Positions 1 through 12,756 of a stretch of DNA of 64,000 bases are shown piece after piece. Origin of the DNA: Sanderia malayensis (taxonomy: Eukaryota; Cnidaria; Scyphozoa; Semaeostomeae; Pelagiidae); contig RQOL01000466.1 in NCBI GenBank assembly GCA_013076295.1, positions 2,232,001-2,296,000 of the forward strand, written 5' to 3'. Position 1 is the first letter of the stretch. The number at the start of each line of letters is the position of its first letter. The translations under genes and the position numbers were made by a program. Below the pieces are notes generated by a model that was given only the letters and a program-made list of their open reading frames with translations, did not search any database and was not told the DNA's origin.

Positions 1-3000
1 TCTTTTGCAAAATGAAAATATTAGAGTCTGGTCCGTGTTTATTTGCAAATCGCTACTCCACTTTGCTTTGAAGAGGGGTACCAATAAAGCGGGGTTCCAA
101 TGCAGAGTGGCCCAACCTATATGGCTCTGAGCTGGGACCTATATTAGCTACAGCAGATTGCAAGTTTTAAATTCAAGTCCTGTCCTGTGTTTGAGCCAAA
201 CAATGCAAGCTGGAAAAAGGCAAGCTTTTCCAATGGCTACTTCATTCGAATTGGGGATGAAAAATAGAGAGAGCAACTGATTAAATGTTAAATGCCAAAA
301 AGAGAAACGCAAAAGCTAAACATCCCTGTTATTACTCGTATTTACCTCAACCTTTACATAAATATTCAAGTTTTCATACTCCTTTTGTCTTAGTCGCGAC
401 CCCCTCGCAAGCCAAAGCTTTCGTAATTCGCTTTTCTGGGCAGAGTAAGTAGATTTTCCTGGATTTCACGCGGAGAGATAATAAAATAATTTATCATACG
501 ATTCTACTCTACTGTCAAGCCTTTTTTGGAGTAATCATAACAATAGTCTAATGGTCAAGCAATGTTGTTGCTCCTCGCATTATGTTGCTATTTGCTGCAT
601 AAGAACATCTTCTGCTTTAAATGAGCAGGATAGATTAACGAATAAGACTAATCTGGATAATTCTTTATTATCAAGTCGAATGCCATCTTTGCTATTAGAA
701 TATTGAACAATCCGAAACAAGCCTTGTTAGGCCTGGATGAAATGTGCAGGTAATTGGGCTTAAGTTTCCGAATCTTGTCATTATGAATCGGCATTACTTC
801 GGCAGCATCTATGATTATGCATTAGAATTAAAACCTCTTTCAAACGTTTATACGATATTGTTAGAATTAATTTAAGAGGGAGACATACGAATTTCAAAGC
901 AAGCTTAAACAAGGAGTCTGCCGCTAACATTTACCTAGTGGCATGCCTAAATTCTATAATTCCTCGTATATCCCCCCAAAGACTTCCACTTTGTTAGATT
1001 TTTCAATGCAAAACGGAAAAACTCAGATTAGATTTAAGTGGCATAGCGTTTAGAATTCCTGGCTGTAACAATTTAATAAAACGCATAATCGAAATAACTG
1101 AGCCTTTTGAGGTATTCAGAAATTAATTTCACATCCTTTCTTGAAAAATCTAGCTTTCCCTGAACCTGGGAGAGTTTTTCATTTATGTCCTTGATTCTGC
1201 ATAGATGGCTCAGTATTATGTTTTTGATCAGTTCAAAACACAGATCTACCAGGTTTTGCAATTTCAAAATACACTGACACACCCATCTTCTTAATAACGC
1301 GAAGCAAAAGTACTGGAAAAGTGCTCTGATATGAAAATATGAGCACAATCATTCATATGCATAAGCATACACACAATTAATGTGGCTCTCATCTGAAAAT
1401 AAAAGCAAAAAAACAATGCACAGTGTCAATTCTGGTTGCTCTGTTTTTCAGATTGCCTTCTTTGTTGTGTCGCTTATTTCTAAAATGCTACTGGATCACA
1501 TTTTTGCATGCTTCACATACTGTGGCCAGCAAACTGTCCTTAAAACACCATCTTAATAAATTCGTTGAAAGGTCTGGGTTTTCGGAGAACAATTCGTGAA
1601 AGAGTTTATGAAAGTTGCGGTCAAACTTCCATGCAGGAAACAGGGATATGTCCACTTTCGCCATGTTTCCCCTTCGATTTGCATCGGGGTTCAACTATTG
1701 ATAATAAATAGATTTGACACTCCTTGGCACGCTTTTGTTCATTGTGTTCGAACCAACCTGGGAGGCAATGCTAGAACATGCTCAAGAGTTTGAAAATTCA
1801 AAAGGAACCAGCTACAATAAAAACTATATAGAATGCCACAAATACTTGCCACTGAAGAACTGTTCAGAGCAAGGGCATTTAAAAAATATTGTTATTGTTG
1901 TGTACGTTATTTAGAATTTCTAATTTGGTTTTTCAATGATACTGACTTGTTTGGGAATTCATTCGAATTCGACTCCCTCAGCCCCCAACTTTGATACCCT
2001 TGACAATTAAACAAGCTAATAGTGCATCGTATTCAGTCTGAAATAGTCATCGTACTCGGTGTAAAAAGTTTGTTATAAACCTCCAGCACATAGTAAAAAA
2101 AAACAGAGCCCATTACGTGATCATTACAGAGAAATGATCAGTTGATCCACAAAGGTGTTGCTAACAGTGATTTGTGCGTCTTTAAACACACTCTTGACTG
2201 TTCATGTAGAAATCACTTTGATCCTGTTTTGCTACGATATACTCCCACTCCACTGTGTAAGGTTCATCAGCCGTGGATAAGGATTAAGCAGGATTTATAT
2301 ATAGTTGATAGAAAACTAAAGATTTGTTGTTGCAAAGCATAATTATGCATTGTTGCACATTGCGCTGGCGTGAACAACGTTTGCAAATCATACATGCGCG
2401 ACTTAAAATTTGTATTTCCAAAGGGAAAGACCATTATTTTGTAAACATTTAATTTGATGAATTGAGCAAGCGTGCGAGGCAGATGTGTCGATTTTGCTCG
2501 TGCGTTTAAGCGAGTCTCATTATCCAGGCTTTTCAGTCTTCACATTCGGCTATATTTAACATATCATTAAACATTGTTCACCGTCCTTTTCACAGCTAAT
2601 GAGGCAATGGAGCACTCATCAGTGTTTGACTGTACTTGACTATTACTGAATATGCTATATGGGTTTCGGTGTAAGAGTTGAGCATGTATCTAGAGACGGT
2701 TTGAATGGTGACAATGCAGCCTTTATATTTCAATGCAGATAGTATATGCCTGCATAACTGGAGCTGATTAAGCGCATCTATTTGTCTCAATTGCCTGTCT
2801 TGTTCTATTGGCATAAATTCCGTGCGCATGCGTTTGAAGTGCAGCGAAGCGTTTGTGCATTGTCGAAGAAGACCGGGAAAACTGGATTAGGACATTTCAC
2901 AAATACCCTGCACAGCGTGACCGTTTGTGTCGAGCGAATAGTGATGAGAATATTAGTGCTGTTAGGAATATAAAGATTGAATAGAGAGCTGCTTAATCGA

Positions 3001-3055
3001 ATCATGTTATTACTCTAAATGCTAAATCTCAAGCAGAGCGATATCAGTGGTTTGC
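1..3055. other. Gene-free upstream region
   Basis: I see no convincing coding exon, RNA gene or terminal-repeat element here. Open frames are short, lack coding character and are interrupted on both strands. The right end is the upstream region of the bHLH gene and may carry its distal regulatory DNA, but I cannot point to specific enhancers. Confidence 0.5.
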
Positions 3056-3062
3056 TTTTGTT

Positions 3063-3070
3063 TATAAAAG
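3063..3070 (+). promoter_or_regulatory. TATA box of the bHLH gene
   Basis: TATAAAAG lies 193 bp upstream of the bHLH start codon and would place transcription start near 3095. A weaker TTTAAAAGG at about 3127-3135 is an alternative. The 5' leader then contains a short GA repeat (about 3187-3202). The assignment rests on motif and position only. Confidence 0.5.
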
Positions 3071-3255
3071 CAAACATAGAACTAGCACAAGAGTCACTCG
3101 AGCTTAGCATTTGAGCGCAACGCCCCTTTAAAAGGACGGTACAACTCTCTTTATGCTCTGTTTGTTTTCACATTCACAGATCAAGCGAGAGAGAGAGAGA
3201 GCGGAGCAAGCAGCCACATAACAAGACAAGACCTGAGGGTTCAGCCATTTGCAAC

Positions 3256-3951
3256 ATGGATTTCTTGGACGATTTCGATGACTTCGACACGCCGACTGAC
3301 ATGTGTTATGACGATGCCAAAACGTCCACCGGTAGAAGCACATCCAGCGAAGACACGACGGCAAAGAAGACCAAGCAGCCTTCATCCCGTCGCAAGCCCA
3401 GGCGACGGAAACGAATGCTAACAGGTGTAAGTAAACAGCGCAGGGCTGCAAACGAACGGGAACGAAAACGATTGCAGATCATCAACAATGCGTTTATTGG
3501 ATTGAAAGACCTTCTGCCGTTGTTACCGGGCGAAGAGAATATTTCAAAGATCGATGTCGTAAAATTGGCATCAAGAACAATATTATTACTGAAGGAGATC
3601 TTGGATGATTGCGACAGGAAGGTGGAGAATGAGGAAGAAAGAAGCTCGTGCGCCAGTTCATCTTGCAGTGGTTCAATCGATTCTATTGAAGAAGACAGCA
3701 GCTCTGTATTAAGCAATTTTAGTCAAGAGAATCAGGACTTTTCGTTTCTACTATTCCCGTCTGATGACATAAAATTCAATGCTTTTGGCGATTCTGTTGA
3801 TTCTGGCCTGGGTATACCTTCGCCTTGCATATCAGATTCTTCGTCTTACACAACTTCGTCTAAAGAAAGTTCCGAATTCCCTTTTATGGAAGACGATCCA
3901 ATTCATGATGACGATGTCTTCTGCAAAGGGCCAACAATGTGTCTCTGGTAA
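3256..3951 (+). CDS. Single-exon bHLH transcription factor
   Basis: The gene encodes 231 aa with no intron. A basic helix-loop-helix domain spans about residues 60-115. The basic region carries NERERKR (Asn, Glu and Arg in the E-box-contacting positions), helix 1 is IINNAFIGLKDLLP, the loop is LPGEENISK and helix 2 starts IDVVKLAS. The N-terminus is acidic (MDFLDDFDDFD) and a stretch of Arg/Lys at residues 45-54 is a likely nuclear signal. The C-terminal half is Ser/acid-rich, as in activation domains. The domain looks like a class A factor of the Twist/Hand/Ptf1 type, but it matches none closely, so I give no symbol. Such proteins normally dimerise with an E-protein and bind CANNTG to direct cell fate. 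ATG at 3256 is the first in frame, 193 bp after a TATA box. Confidence 0.85.
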   Translation: MDFLDDFDDFDTPTDMCYDDAKTSTGRSTSSEDTTAKKTKQPSSRRKPRRRKRMLTGVSKQRRAANERERKRLQIINNAFIGLKDLLPLLPGEENISKIDVVKLASRTILLLKEILDDCDRKVENEEERSSCASSSCSGSIDSIEEDSSSVLSNFSQENQDFSFLLFPSDDIKFNAFGDSVDSGLGIPSPCISDSSSYTTSSKESSEFPFMEDDPIHDDDVFCKGPTMCLW

Positions 3952-4099
3952 AAAAGGCCACGAAGCAGGGTAATTTAATATTTTAATTTTTTGTTTATTT
4001 ATTCTTGAATTAATTGTTGTCTTATAATTAGTCACTGACTGCAGAGGTAATGTCTCAATATTTACTTATGTTTTGTCTCCATTTTTTCTTCTGCATTAT

Positions 4100-4154
4100 T
4101 AACAAACGAATATTAACGAATAATTTGATATTATTCGTTAATATTCGTTTGTTA
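4100..4154. repeat. Perfect 25-bp inverted repeat (hairpin)
   Basis: Two 25-bp arms (4100-4124 and 4130-4154) are exact reverse complements separated by the 5-bp loop TTGAT. It lies about 150 bp after the bHLH stop codon. The arms are AT-rich with an ATTCGTTAATATTCG core. It could be a foldback element or a 3'-UTR hairpin. Confidence 0.85.
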
Positions 4155-4677
4155 TTATTATTATTTTGATTTTGCGGAAAAAAATGCGGCGGACGTTAAT
4201 CAAAAAAATGTTTCATCGAGTTATTTTGTGCACATTTGAGAAATTGCGTCCAGTAGGCACAAACTTCGGCGCACCAGACGGAGCAACAAAGAAATTTCGA
4301 CGCATGCTTTTTGGATAAGTCGCTTTCGAAATGATTTTTGCAGATTTCAGCTGAACATTCAGTGATGTATCGGCCCATTTTCATGCAAACTAATTAACAA
4401 CTGAAATTTGCTTTAATACAAATCAGCTGATTTTCGTAAACAAAGAACTCCTTTGAATATCACAGAACAATTGCCTGAACAATCACTGCCGTGGGCTTCA
4501 ACAAAACACAGATCAATTTCCAGCCAAACAACCCATAGTTTATGTATAATTTTGAAAATTAAATAAGAAATTCTCCCGATTGCCAAGCAGCGCAAGATAT
4601 ATAATTTTTCACGAGAAACTTTACGAAAATACGAGATTTTGATGAAACGACAGTAATGAAATGCGGCATTGAAAGGG

Positions 4678-4734
4678 GAATATAGAAATCATTACGAATG
4701 TCTAAGCCAGATATTCGTAATGATTTCTATATTC
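4678..4734. repeat. Perfect 22-bp inverted repeat
   Basis: Arms 4678-4699 and 4713-4734 are exact reverse complements with a 13-bp loop. The core ATCATTACGAAT differs from the hairpin at 4100, so these are separate events. No flanking target duplication is evident. Confidence 0.85.
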
Positions 4735-6451
4735 GGAATGCAGTAGATTAAGACGCATCTTTTCATTACAGATTAGATAAATTCTTATAAATGACATTAA
4801 ATTATTCCGATATGTGATCTGTGGTTTTAGTATAGAAATTATCAGGAGAATTCCATTTACTCTATAATCCGTTCTGAAATTTAGATATAAATTTCTGTCC
4901 ACCAAGCTCTCTAAATGTGGTTGGCTAACTGCAAACTTCAATTGGATTTCAGCTCGGCGAATAATGCAGTAGCCTCAGACAATAAATCATGTATTCTATT
5001 CCTTGATATCGTAGATTTATTCGTTTTAATAGTCCTTAATTGTTTAATTAATGATATTTCCAAGTTAGATTATACAAGGGTTGGTCTGCATAATACACGA
5101 GTTGTTAGTTTTTTCATCTTTTGGTCAGTCAAATCCTGTAACAGTCAAATAAACTTAGAAGGACAAAGGAAAAACTATTAAAACTCAGCAATCCAAGACG
5201 AGCTGAAATGTTCATGTCTATTGACTTTGAAAACTTGTCGTATTTCCATCTTTGAGGCTATATGACACTTGCAAGTGCTCCTTTGATGTAATATTTAGGA
5301 AAGTTTTCGAAAAACGGGTTTGGAATTCAAAGCCAGAACGGTACTTTTGACACAAAGTTGCCAAAGCTTTGAACTGAAAGATGATTGGTAATTGTCTTGC
5401 TAGGATGAAATTCTACAAGGCTCATAGCAGCTATTTATAAATACAAATTGTGAATTTGAAAATAATCTTCCCAACATACAGTAGACGGGCGATTGGCTAT
5501 ATACAATATCGCTGCAATTGAGAGGGAGTACCAAAATAGACCTCAATGTTGTTTATCCGGGCGAGAGCAAATCAACAAAAATAATTCCCACAGTTTCACG
5601 AAGGGAATCGCGACAGCATTCAAAGGATACCGTGTTTTCTGCATTGTGAACACATCCTGGTTAGGCCTTAGTATTGCTCAAATAATCAGCTTGTATGCTT
5701 AGGCCTGCTCGATGTGGGACTGCTAATTGCCATACGAATAGGTTTTATATACCCAGTAGGTGGCATCCATTTGCTCAGGGATAAGTGATTGTCTCGTTAT
5801 TTAGAGACTGTGTGGGATAATACATTTACCTTGAATCTCATCAACATCAAAAGCATAATTCTATTTTTCAATAGTGAATGCAGGGCCCGTTTGAGCATTC
5901 AGCTGCAGTCCGCAGCAATACCATTTTGATTCGCTGCAAATATTATATGGGACTACGCATAAATAAAAAAGTTCAACAGGCCATGTTCACAAGCAATTGC
6001 AAAATGCATTGCTCTGGCATTTTTTGTTATTGCGTATTGCCTTATGCAATTTGTTTCCACTGCGTGGCTTTTACTTCTGATTGTATTTAAAAATAGCCAG
6101 GTATTTTTCACATGCTGGGGGATTCTTCCAGGTCTCAACTTGGGTTTTTCGGCATCTTTAGACCATTCACCGAATCCAATAAACTCCCACTTTCTATTTG
6201 CTTACTGCAGGAAAACGTTTCCCATACTGCCTTGCATATCCGCGCGGAAAGTCTACGAAATCTATATGCCTTGCATGCAGCAAAAAATCAGCATCACTTC
6301 ACTGCAAGCATGCCTTGTCAGTAGTTGTCATGTAATGTTTTAGATACCTCTGCTGCTAGTTAGAACCTGCATTGGTTGTATTTGGTCATGCAAATGCTTA
6401 TCCTTAAAACTACGCCTATGCATAGATCAGGTCGCGGATAAACCAGTCAGT

Positions 6452-6508
6452 GATATCAAGATATTATAATAGAACCATCGGCTCTATTATATTATCTCGG
6501 TGATATCC
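6452..6508. repeat. Imperfect inverted repeat
   Basis: GATATC-bounded arms of about 27 bp pair with a few mismatches around a short centre (ACCATCGGCT). Probably a small foldback element. Confidence 0.5.
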
Positions 6509-7735
6509 ATATATTTTGTTCATTACTGACATTCCTTGCATCGTGTTGTGGTTGCATCGTGTTGTGGACTAAAAGATACAAATTTCTTTTATCATGAACA
6601 GCCCTTAACATGATAATCACCATGATAATTCGTACATATTCTCTTCAGACAATATCTTACCCCTGCTGTGAATTCTGGGACACAAGGTACAATGTTGTCC
6701 TGTAGCTATCATTGTTTCGTCGAGATAACAAATTCAATAAGCGAGTTGACGGCAAAACCCTTGTGATGGATGCCCCAGAGGGAGATTTTGCTTCGATATC
6801 ACAAAGTGTTTTATGATGAAAAAGCGCTACCTGTTAGGATTGCCGATTCGTACAGTGTTATCAATATATCTTTTGCATCAATGTTAATCCTTTCATTCCT
6901 CAGAGATTATTGCTCTGACAACCTCAGAACTGGGGATCTATGATTCAAAAATCCTTCTTAAGGGTGTGACTTCTTGTTTTGATGCAAACATGCTAGATTA
7001 TTAACCAGATCAAACACGACTTGTTTATTGCAATTTAAGCATTACGAAATTAAGCAGCACATTGCTATCAAGTGAATGTATAGATTGGGATTGCTAGCTG
7101 CTGAAACAAATTCATTAGCACAATTTGGAAATTAAAAAACAAGTTTGTTGCAGGCAAGTTTGAAACCTCACAACAAAACACAAGATTTCTTATATGCATC
7201 GTAAAATAGTTTAGCGGCGGCGTAAAAGGGTGCAGCGTCCTTAACTGCATTTACATTGCTGCAGTAGCCTAATTGCTGCGAAGCAGCCTTTACTAATCTT
7301 GAATATAGGCAGGAAAATTCGAGATTTGCCTTCTGGAGTCACGTGACCAGAACAATAACTATTGCGCAATATTTTGACAATGGCGTTTTTGCTTTCTATC
7401 CAATGAGGATTAAGCTATTGCGGTGATTGACGTGAGTATTGTTCACAGAAAGCAAGGGAAGTCTTGCTCTGCATTGCAGCTTTTCCCTGGTTTGCTGTTA
7501 ATGAAAAGCAAGGGAAATCTACGACACCTACGATATTCATTTATTCTTAACACATTTTATATTTACTCACTAAAAATGTTTATGTTCATGTTAACTGTTT
7601 CAACTATTTTTCAAATTCTCTTGAAACCCGAATATCTGTAAACAGTGTCGTGTCGTGTTACAAAGTGAAAAAGACTGTCCCTCATTAGTATATGTACTAG
7701 GAAGGCTGGCGCGCTTCGCGCGCCACCTCCCTAGT

Positions 7736-8223
7736 GTTTTGGCCTTCGATGTGAGTTGAACAGCGGTCTTGAACAAAAGTGGGGTGGGTTTCTGTTGTTT
7801 TGGCCTTCGATGTGAGTGGAACAGCGATCTTCAACAAAAGGAGGGTGGGTTTCTATTGTTTTGGCCTTCGATGTGAGTGGGAGAGTGATATTCAACAAAA
7901 GTGGGGTGGATTTCCATTGTTTTGGCCTTCGATGTGAGTGGGAGAGTGATATTCAACAAAAGTGGGGTGGATTTCTATTGTTTTGGCATTCGATGTGAGT
8001 GGGACAGTGATCTTGAAGAAAAGTGTGGTGGATTTCTATTGTTTTGGCCTTCGATGTGAGTGAGACAGTGATCTTGAAGAAAAGTGGGGTGGAATTCTGT
8101 TGTTTTGGCCTTCGATGTGAGTGGGACAGTGATCTTCAACAAAAACGGGGTGGATTTCTATTGTTTTGGCCTTCGATGTGAGTGGGAGAGTGATATTCAA
8201 CAAAAGTGGGGTGGATTTCTATC
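7736..8223. repeat. 61-bp minisatellite, 8 copies
   Basis: Eight units start at 7736, 7797, 7858, 7919, 7980, 8041, 8102 and 8163, exactly 61 bp apart. Each begins GTTTTGGCCTTCGATGTGAG and ends with a GGGGTGGATTTCTAT-like tail. Copies differ at a few positions. The period is not a multiple of three, so the open frames across it are not a repeated protein. It is preceded by a GC-rich palindromic patch (about 7707-7724, core GCGCGCTTCGCGCGC). Confidence 0.9.
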
Positions 8224-8654
8224 AGAGTTTAAACATGAAAGATGACAGTTAGTTGAGAAAAACACGAATCGGGAAATGAAATGTTTTGGTGATTATCATT
8301 TTCAAAAGATTACAACAGAACAAAAACCAAAATAGAACATCGAAAACAAATTGATGAATAGTTTAATTGACACGTTTTCTTATTTTTGCTTCAAGAAAGG
8401 GTTCTTGCAATGCATCTTTCTTAATGGCAAGTTTGCCGCTGTTTCGCGATTGATGGAGATCCACGTCAAGTTTGAAAGACGCTCTTCATTCATGGTACTT
8501 CGGAGATACGTCTTGACTCTCAGCAGCTGAAAGCTCGTTCGTCGTGAGCTGACGATACTGGAAGAGTCAACGCTATTTCTAGCAATTTGAAAATGTTTTC
8601 AAACTGTCCTTTAAGATCATTTTCGAAAAATTTCCTACAAAATCTTCATTTTTC

Positions 8655-8723
8655 CGACAAAATGGCTCGGAAGCTCTGGTGGGGGGCGGTCGCCCCCCAT
8701 GCCCCCCTGTATCTACGCCACTG
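8655..8723. mobile_element. Transposon end with CGCCACTG terminus
   Basis: A G/C-run segment (GGGGGGCG...CGCCCCCC, about 8682-8699) leads to TATCTACGCCACTG at 8710-8723. The terminus is the reverse complement of the CAGTGGCGTA ends seen at 62362-62544, so it is probably one end of a hAT-like element. I could not find the matching left end. Confidence 0.4.
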
Positions 8724-10713
8724 GTTTAAAACCATTTTCACTGACCGAAAGCATTTAGCCACATTCAATCACATATTTGTTTATATTATCACATTTTTTT
8801 ATACTCAAGAGCAGCACATATTGCATCCTGCAAGTATCTAGTACTACTAGTATATTGTGTCCCAGCCGAAAACTATCGCACTTGATTCATTCATGACGAT
8901 TACCTACGTGAGACCTAGATTGAATGATACGATAAAATCGATTTATCGCTATATTCAATTAGAATAGAATGCCTTCTGCATCTCCTTTTCGTCTGAAGTT
9001 TGTTGTCGTGTGTTGTGTTCTAATTAAATTTCCTTGCCATAGAATTATTATTTGGGTGATCATATCTGAGCTGACACTCAATTGAATTCGATTATAATTA
9101 AAAGATGACTTGGCAACCAGAAGCAGGCACGTTTGCGCATGTCATACATGCACAAGGCATTTGAATTTATATATCTCCGCAGTAGAAAATCGGCGTAAGC
9201 AAATGTTGGCAGCTTTCCCCACTTTGGTTAATACAACCCCTGTCGCTATAAGAGAATAAGACCAGATTATAGCATTATACAAAATAGCCATAGACAAGCT
9301 GTGGCATCATGCAAAATGTTGACCTAGGAACGGGTCACTGAATCTACGAAGGCAACGATTTTCATTGCGATGCTATTTTCTCACCTAATCGTCCATAATA
9401 TATTAGATTAATAGCCTCAATGAACAATTAAATACTTCAATGTTTAAACCAAAGTCTGCATTATTGAATTACAAGAACCGCTACAAAGCGATGGTTTTCA
9501 TATGTCTTTATTTGTTTGTAATTCTTTAATAAAGGTAAAGTTGAAAGCGACATTTAATGAATTTAAAAACCTGTTAGTGTTCTTCTAATGCAATTTTGGT
9601 TCAGCGTCATAATTCTATAATTTGATCATTCAGAGTGGAATTAAGGTTTCAGCAGCGTTTAAACAAACAAAAAACAAACCACTTCTCCGTCTGCTCGCGT
9701 TATTGTTAGCATTTCAGTAAAATCAACAAAAATATCTGACCACACCCTCCATTATTGACCTACCACATCCCTAAACCTCTTGCTCTTGCACAACGAATTA
9801 CGACAAACGCAAGCATTTCTTTGCATGGCCATACATTGCCTAAAATGCCGCAATTCAGCAATGCAGCTTCTATTGTAAATTTTCCTTTCAGTTGCTGTGC
9901 ATCACTGAGAATATTTTCCTTGCCTTTCAGGTACAAAACGAAGAGTCTTATCACATAGAGCAAAGAAATAATTAAAATATTTTCGTTAACTGCACTTGAG
10001 GTATGACATGTGCAGATTTGTTTCTTTTCATTATAATCGATCCGAATTAGGGAACTATCGTGTCTCCGTTATGTCTATCATTGAACTTACGTCGCATTCG
10101 TATGCTTTACAACGTGATCTAAATGTAGCATTACGTAGCTAATTAATGCCCTGATGAATTAGCCTCAGCTCCAACCAGACTACTTGCTCAAAGCGAGACA
10201 ATCAAGAATACAGTTGAAAACTCGTCGACATAGTTCATGCTAACCCATTGTAGACTATTGTATAAAAGACAATGCAATGTAGATGATGGAGTGATGTGAT
10301 GATCATAAGATGATCACTTCATCACTGCAGCGCATGTAAACATAGCTTCCTATGCATCAAAATTAGCAATTAAAAATCTAACAACGTTTACTGACATGAC
10401 ACGCCCTTACTCAAATCTCAAAGTTATACAATTGCAAATATTCGGTGGTTAGTTTATCCAAGGTAATTCTCATATCTAGTTAACCGCGCTAAGCCCTTGA
10501 GTTTGTGGCTCCCTGTTTGCCGTCGACAATTATGGCTCCAAAAGAATATGTCCCAAAAGAATATTCGAGAAAGTTCTAAGACTCTTTGCTTAATTTCTAA
10601 TATGCGGTCTCAACGCCGCCAGATTGACCTAGTTATCTGCTCTAATCCCACGTTCCTTTTGAAACAAATAGCGAAGAAACATATTACATATAATATATAT
10701 AGCTACATATATT

Positions 10714-10761
10714 AACCTAATTATGTGTGCCTCCCGAGGTACACACGCATATAATTAGGTT
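10714..10761. repeat. Imperfect palindrome
   Basis: AACCTAATTATGTGTG at the left pairs with CACACGCATATAATTAGGTT at the right around a CTCCCGAGG centre, with small bulges. It may form a pair with the palindrome 50 bp downstream. Confidence 0.55.
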
Positions 10762-10813
10762 TTATACTTTAAAAAAACCTTGGATTGATTACGAATTTGC
10801 AAAATTGAACAGC

Positions 10814-10858
10814 TTAGGTTTACCGTTAAGCAGAATAACTGTTTAACGGTAAACCTAA
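10814..10858. repeat. 16-bp perfect inverted repeat
   Basis: TTAGGTTTACCGTTAA (10814-10829) and its exact reverse complement (10843-10858) flank a 13-bp loop. Confidence 0.7.
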
Positions 10859-11960
10859 ACCAAGACGTTACTATAATGTAGCATACAGTGTAACTGTATG
10901 GAACGCCACTGATTTTTCTAGCCATACACTTCCTTCTTAGCTTAGTTTCTTAGCTTCTAATACATTTCATTTCTACGTAGTTTCTTAGCTTCTAATGCAA
11001 TTCATATAGCTAAATGTATAGATTGTTAAAGTGTATGAGTGATATTCTTAAACAATGAACTAGCTTTTTTAAAACAACTTCTCCACTATTTGTCTCCATT
11101 TCATGGAAGACTCGTCTTTCGTACATGCTTTCTGTGTCAGAAATTCAAGTAAAGGGACTTTTCCCAATTAATTTTCAAATGCTACTACATTTGTAAATTG
11201 TATCAAATCAAAAGTCGTCATCAATGATGGATTCGACCTTCGTAATTATAATCAATCTGTAAATAACAGCTTCATGCTGCTTCGTTATGATTTCAATATT
11301 TTTAAAAAATTGTTTGTAATATCGTTTTTAAAAGAATCGTTTGTAATAATCGTTTGCTTTGCTAATTTCGATTCTTAATTCAGTAATTTGCACTAGCCAC
11401 AAAAATTCTCCGCAATATTTGAATATTATAGTCTCGAGAGACACGCTACGTATAATGGAGCATTTAATGCCTATCGCTTCATTATGTAGGTGGACGCTAA
11501 CGAGTGTCTTTTGAACAGTGTTTTTCGCAAAGTATGCTAAAGTAAATAGGTACAGTAGTTTTGAAAGTTGTTTGAATATTATTAATAAACATTACGACTG
11601 GTTGTTAGTGTTAGATATATTCATATAAAGAAAATGTTTGCTAAGATACGTTTTTTCCTTGTTCAATTTTTCGTTGCGATTCTTAGCCCCACCCTTTTAA
11701 ACAATATCCAACCAGATCTGTCACGCTAAACGAATCCAATATCTCATCCAATAATTCACCCAGTATTTATGCACATAAGAGGCTTAAAAACGTCAACTAA
11801 ACGTAATGTTATCCGTTTAGCGATAGATTCTGGATGCTATATGTCGGAAATTTTATTTGGAAAAGTGAGACAAAAGGATATTAAAGATTTTCTACAATAG
11901 CCGTAAGCAGTAAGCCCTTTTCCTAAGCAGAGAATTGTTTCAACGTGATCAGAAGGCCCT

Positions 11961-12336
11961 GAATAGTAGGTTTTTCAACTTTTGAACCATGTGTCCTAAA
12001 CAGCGGAATATTGTTTCAACGTGACCAGAAGGCCCTAAATAGTATGTTTTGGTCATTTGTGAGCCGAATTTCAATCAATTTCGATTTTTGATCTCTCGAC
12101 TTTAGGCTTATCTATATGATGGATACATAAAGTTATTCACTACTCGCGACAACTTGAAATTTTTAACTTTTGAACCGAGTGTCCTAGAGAGCTGAAAATT
12201 GTTTTAACGTGATCAGAAGGCCCTAAATAGTAGGTTTTGACCATTTGTGAGCCGAATTTCAATCAATTTCGACTTTTGATCTCTCGACTTTAGGTTTATC
12301 TATATGATGGATACATAAAGTTATTCACTACTCGCG
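11961..12336. repeat. 188-bp tandem duplication
   Basis: Two adjacent copies of a 188-bp unit run from about 11961 to 12148 and 12149 to 12336. Landmarks such as ACTACTCGCGA and GAGCCGAATTTCAATCAATT recur exactly 188 bp apart. A third partial copy precedes them (about 11931-11960, AGAAGGCCCT motif). No coding frame is shared. Confidence 0.8.
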
Positions 12337-12664
12337 AGCATTGGTAAATAGCACAAAATAAAACAAAATAAAATTCGAACGTAAGTTATGGAGACAAAAG
12401 AGGGCAAATGATATAAATACGCATGCGTATCGACTCACACCCACAATTAGAAAACCTGTGCACACAATTCCAGACAGTAATTTGACGTGTCTATATCTAT
12501 TGGTGGCAAGTCACCAAGCAGATGTCGCTGGATATATATGAACAGACCGGCACTGTTGGCCTCGTCACCCCGGTGTACCAATAGAGTTGGTAGTTGAGTA
12601 CGATACGCGGATGGATTTTCGGCGTTTCTGCCGGAAAATCATTCTCTCGGAAAGACAAAAAGTC

Positions 12665-12712
12665 CCGGTACGCTGGGGATCTACTTTCTCTTGTAGATCC
12701 CCGGCGTACCGG
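12665..12712. repeat. GC-rich 20-bp inverted repeat
   Basis: CCGGTACGCTGGGGATCTAC (12665-12684) pairs with 12693-12712 with one mismatch and an 8-bp loop. Its GC content stands out from the AT-rich surroundings. It lies just left of a tRNA-like segment, so both may belong to one short repeat. Confidence 0.7.
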
Positions 12713-12756
12713 CCCTCATTGAATTTCAACTCATCTTCAACTCAACTTCAAGTGGA

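Larger units (their letters stand above)
3952..7735. other. Intergenic region with foldback repeats
   Basis: No gene is supported. The stretch is AT-rich and contains two perfect inverted repeats (4100-4154, 4678-4734) and one imperfect one (6452-6508). Open frames up to 99 codons (e.g. around 6044-6343) lack splice context or recognisable motifs. Confidence 0.5.
8224..11930. other. Intergenic region, no gene seen
   Basis: The sequence holds a transposon end (8655-8723) and two palindromes (10714-10761, 10814-10858). No exon pair with splice signals and coherent reading frame was found on either strand. Confidence 0.45.

Noticed and set aside
7816..7998. Repeat protein in the 61-bp array
   Set aside because: Period is not a multiple of three, and frames shift between units.
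7736..8223. CRISPR array
   Set aside because: Head-to-tail identical units without unique spacers in a eukaryotic genome.
12518..12533. Shared GCAGATGTCGCTGG word with 47368
   Set aside because: Flanks do not align beyond about 18 bp; insufficient for a repeat call.
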